DNA of 14,330 bases from an uncultured Clostridia bacterium. Lineage in GTDB: Bacteria; Bacillota_I; Bacilli_A; RF39; UBA660. A model generated the notes under the pieces. It had not been told where the DNA came from, did not search any database, and saw only the letters and a list, made by a program, of their open reading frames with translations. Shown here piece by piece: positions 12,855 to 14,330 of this stretch. How positions within the stretch are numbered: position 1 is the first letter of the stretch; every line of letters begins with the position of its first letter. Location: assembly GCA_947569225.1 (NCBI GenBank), contig CANORX010000008.1, positions 1 through 14,330 on the forward strand. Direction: 5' to 3'. The translations under genes were made by a program, and so were the position numbers.

Positions 12855-13010
12855 GCTAATATTGCTGGTGGTATTACTAATGATGTTCTTGATATTCTTG
12901 ATATTACTGATTCTCTTTATACTAATGATACTCTTGATACTATTGATATTTATTATACTCGTGGTAAGTTAATTCCTATTGCTATAACTATTTTAGTTAT
13001 TTTAATATAG
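12834..13010 (+). CDS. Possible small membrane-anchored protein (58 aa)
   Basis: 58 residues from MTINTSHANIAGGITNDVLDILDITD, with a hydrophobic tail LIPIAITILVILI just before TAG. Codons are almost all NNT as in the sure genes, and the Ile/Asp/Thr-rich body has an ILDIT-type pattern. Its first 21 bp are the last hairpin of the repeat field. It could be a real tail-anchored peptide or the surviving end of a decayed gene. Confidence 0.4.
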   Translation: MTINTSHANIAGGITNDVLDILDITDSLYTNDTLDTIDIYYTRGKLIPIAITILVILI

Positions 13011-13056
13011 CTATTGATTATTAGTTAGAATTATAGTATAAATAAATTATAATATA

Positions 13057-13087
13057 TTTGGAGTATTATATTTAATTGTTATATTTG
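13057..13087 (+). promoter_or_regulatory. Exact Bacteroides-type promoter
   Basis: TTTG (13057-13060), 19 bp, TATATTTG (13080-13087): both boxes and spacing match the Bacteroides primary sigma consensus TTTG-N19-TAnnTTTG. Transcription would begin near 13094, giving a leader of about 58 nt before the ATG at 13152. This is the best single indicator of a Bacteroidales host and of use of the host RNA polymerase. Confidence 0.7.
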
Positions 13088-13151
13088 TCGTGTTGTTCAG
13101 TAGAGTAATATTGCTACTGATAATAATATTAATCTTAAACTTATAAGTGTT

Positions 13152-13778
13152 ATGGTAAATTTTGATAATGTTACTAGTAATGTTCAATCTAAGCCTAGAA
13201 AGAAAACTATGGCTGAAAGTTTAGAAGAAGCTAAACAAGAAGGTAAACTTGTTGTTCCTGAAGAAGATACACAAGTTAATGCTGTTGTTAGTAGTGAAAC
13301 TATTCAACCTAAGAATAAAGCTAGAAAGAAGAAACAAAGTAAAGTTCGTAAACAGGAAGAACAAACTAATGCTATTAGTCAAGCTAATGAAGATAATGAT
13401 TTTAAAGATGCTAAGACTGATAAACGTGGTATTCCTGTTGGAATTAATGTTCCTCAACATATTCTTGATGTAGTTTGTATTGTTAAATTCAATGCTGCAT
13501 TTAGACGTCATACTTCTCTTAATATTCTTCATGCTCTTGAAGATGATGGAAGAATATGTAATTCTAAAGGTGCTTATGTTGACTTCTTATGGAATAAGTT
13601 TAGAGTTACCGCTGATGGTGGACTTCGTAGAGAATATAGATATACAGATGATTTATTTATTGATGCTTTAGTTAAAGCTCATGCTGATGTTGCTAGTGAT
13701 AGTCAGCGAGTTATTGGTATTATGATTGATACTGAAACTGAACTTCATAAAAAGAATAAAGATTCTGAGGCTAGTTAA
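13152..13778 (+). CDS. Protein of unknown function with basic linker and C-terminal domain (208 aa)
   Basis: 208 residues from MVNFDNVTSNVQSKPRKK. The first 95 residues are low-complexity and charged (KPRKKTMAESLEEAKQEGK, KARKKKQSKVRKQEEQ), probably disordered and possibly nucleic-acid binding. The remainder is a compact domain (GIPVGINVPQHILDVVCIVKFNAAFRRHTSLNILHALEDDGRICNSKGAYVDFLWNKFRVTADGGLRREYRYTDDLFIDALVKAHADV). A charged linker then a small helical domain would suit a DNA-binding or partition-type protein, but I see no decisive motif. It has an exact promoter upstream and is followed at 13 bp by the first arm of inverted pair B. Confidence 0.75.
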   Translation: MVNFDNVTSNVQSKPRKKTMAESLEEAKQEGKLVVPEEDTQVNAVVSSETIQPKNKARKKKQSKVRKQEEQTNAISQANEDNDFKDAKTDKRGIPVGINVPQHILDVVCIVKFNAAFRRHTSLNILHALEDDGRICNSKGAYVDFLWNKFRVTADGGLRREYRYTDDLFIDALVKAHADVASDSQRVIGIMIDTETELHKKNKDSEAS

Positions 13779-13790
13779 GTTTGTAGTATA

Positions 13791-13810
13791 GACTCCCCGT
13801 AGAGGATGGA
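13791..13810 (-). repeat. Dispersed GC-rich element, copy 5 (left arm of inverted pair B)
   Basis: Plus strand GACTCCCCGTAGAGGATGGA. It differs from copies 1-4 by G to A at one stem position, the same change as in its partner copy 6. In the reverse strand the stem becomes CTCT/GGAG with a G-U pair, so the hairpin still forms in RNA. Confidence 0.7.
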
Positions 13811-13907
13811 TAGTGCTGTTGAGCTTGTTAAAGCTAATTCTCATCTGCTTGTCATTTTTATCCATTTTGTTTATTGGGTTTGTTATAGTTAACTAGTTGA
13901 TGATAAT

Positions 13908-13924
13908 CATCCTCTACTCGGAGT
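13908..13924 (+). repeat. Dispersed GC-rich element, copy 6 (right arm of inverted pair B)
   Basis: CATCCTCTACTCGGAGT, pairing with copy 5 at 15 of 17 positions. The two differences fall in the small hairpin's loop. Centre-to-centre spacing in pair B is about 116 bp, against 119 bp in pair A, although the sequences in between are unrelated. It ends 19 bp before the ATG of the 59-aa gene. Confidence 0.65.
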
Positions 13925-13943
13925 TTATTTTATATATAAAGAT

Positions 13944-14123
13944 ATGGAAAGAACTGATATTTATTTTGTTGAAGATGATACATATTTCAATAATAATGTT
14001 GAAGGTGTTGAAATTCATGCAGAATGTCTAAGTCAAGATTTTGACGATATTGCTTGGGAACCAATAGTTGATGATAGTCCTATTGTTGACCCTGAAAATG
14101 ATGTTTTTGGTTATTATGATTAA
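13944..14123 (+). CDS. Small acidic protein of unknown function (59 aa)
   Basis: 59 residues from MERTDIYFVEDDTYFNN, ending PENDVFGYYD. It is strongly acidic (Asp and Glu throughout, few basic residues) with several aromatics, no membrane segment and no signal. It lies right after the second arm of inverted pair B and 12 bp before the next gene, so the two are probably co-transcribed. Short acidic proteins with an aromatic tail can mimic DNA or bind replication proteins; nothing here proves either. No family recognised. Confidence 0.65.
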   Translation: MERTDIYFVEDDTYFNNNVEGVEIHAECLSQDFDDIAWEPIVDDSPIVDPENDVFGYYD

Positions 14124-14135
14124 ATAAATAAAATT

Positions 14136-14330
14136 ATGGAAAATATTAATATTAAAGTTATTCTTGATGAAGTTTTTGGTAAATCTTGTGATAGTATTAT
14201 TTGTGATACCTATAAATATAAAGAAGATTGTACTCTTATTAATAAATTCATTAATGATATTAAAGATAAAGGTTTATCTCCAGACCAATATGTTAGAGGT
14301 TTAGCTTTATTTGTATATGTTCTTAAAGAA
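14136..14330 (+). CDS. Start of an unidentified gene, cut by window edge
   Basis: The ATG at 14136 opens a frame that reaches the window end without a stop; 65 residues are seen (MENINIKVILDEVFGKSCDSIIC to VRGLALFVYVLKE). It is helical, soluble and NNT-biased. The spacing of 12 bp from the 59-aa gene implies one operon. Too little is visible for a family call. Confidence 0.7.
   Translation, partial: MENINIKVILDEVFGKSCDSIICDTYKYKEDCTLINKFINDIKDKGLSPDQYVRGLALFVYVLKE

Noticed and set aside
1..14330. Reassigned stop codons (TAG or TGA read as amino acids)
   Set aside because: The long genes here are complete under the standard code and end in TAA or TGA. TAG ends only small or doubtful frames, so this window gives no firm sign of recoding beyond the RepL tail.

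Overview
The window looks like the divergent-transcription junction of a crAss-like phage (order Crassvirales, Bacteroidota host), seen without its flanks. The evidence is a recognisable crAss-type large terminase, with a portal gene directly downstream that runs off the left edge. Very AT-rich genes strongly prefer NNT codons. One intergenic region carries an exact Bacteroides-type promoter (TTTG-N19-TATATTTG), and a RepL-like initiator and an SSB lie on the opposite arm. I saw no tRNA, CRISPR array or insertion sequence.

Left arm (1-8788, all minus strand, read from about 8800 towards 1): a 46-aa protein, three conserved-looking proteins of unknown function (179, 188 and 199 aa), a PD-(D/E)XK nuclease, a probable lipoprotein, a 65-aa protein, a GH108-type endolysin, two overlapping spanin-like membrane proteins, TerL and the portal. 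Genes are packed with gaps of 3-20 bp or overlaps (ATGA at 5749-5752, 41 bp at 7415-7455, 83 bp at 4471-4553). They form a lysis plus DNA-packaging operon driven from a promoter near 8806-8836.

Junction (8789-9297): about 500 bp without a gene. It holds the leftward promoter, a 19-bp perfect inverted repeat 100 bp apart, a GC-rich double-hairpin element, an AT-rich tract and two 28-bp tandem copies of an 18-bp dyad that overlap a -7-like box in front of the RepL-like gene. This is a plausible replication origin and control region.

Right arm (9298-14330, plus strand): RepL-like initiator, a 51-aa two-helix membrane protein, SSB, a possible 37-aa membrane peptide, a 102-aa acidic protein, about 1.2 kb of low-coding sequence dense in short hairpins and decayed reading frames, a 208-aa protein, a 59-aa acidic protein and the start of another gene. 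Gaps in this arm are large and structured. A 20-bp box, CTCATTATCRACATTAAATA, recurs three times in front of genes. Each copy has a hairpin upstream (terminator-like) and a hairpin in the leader downstream.

Three repeat systems stand out: (i) six dispersed copies of a GC-rich small hairpin (core CATCCTCYACGGGGAGT), four of them in two inverted pairs about 117 bp apart and two extended by a second hairpin whose sequence differs while its pairing is kept; (ii) the three hairpin-box-hairpin cassettes; (iii) a field of TATAAC-N5-GTTATA and other short hairpins at 12127-12854. All assignments come from reading the sequence and remembered family features; no database search was run.
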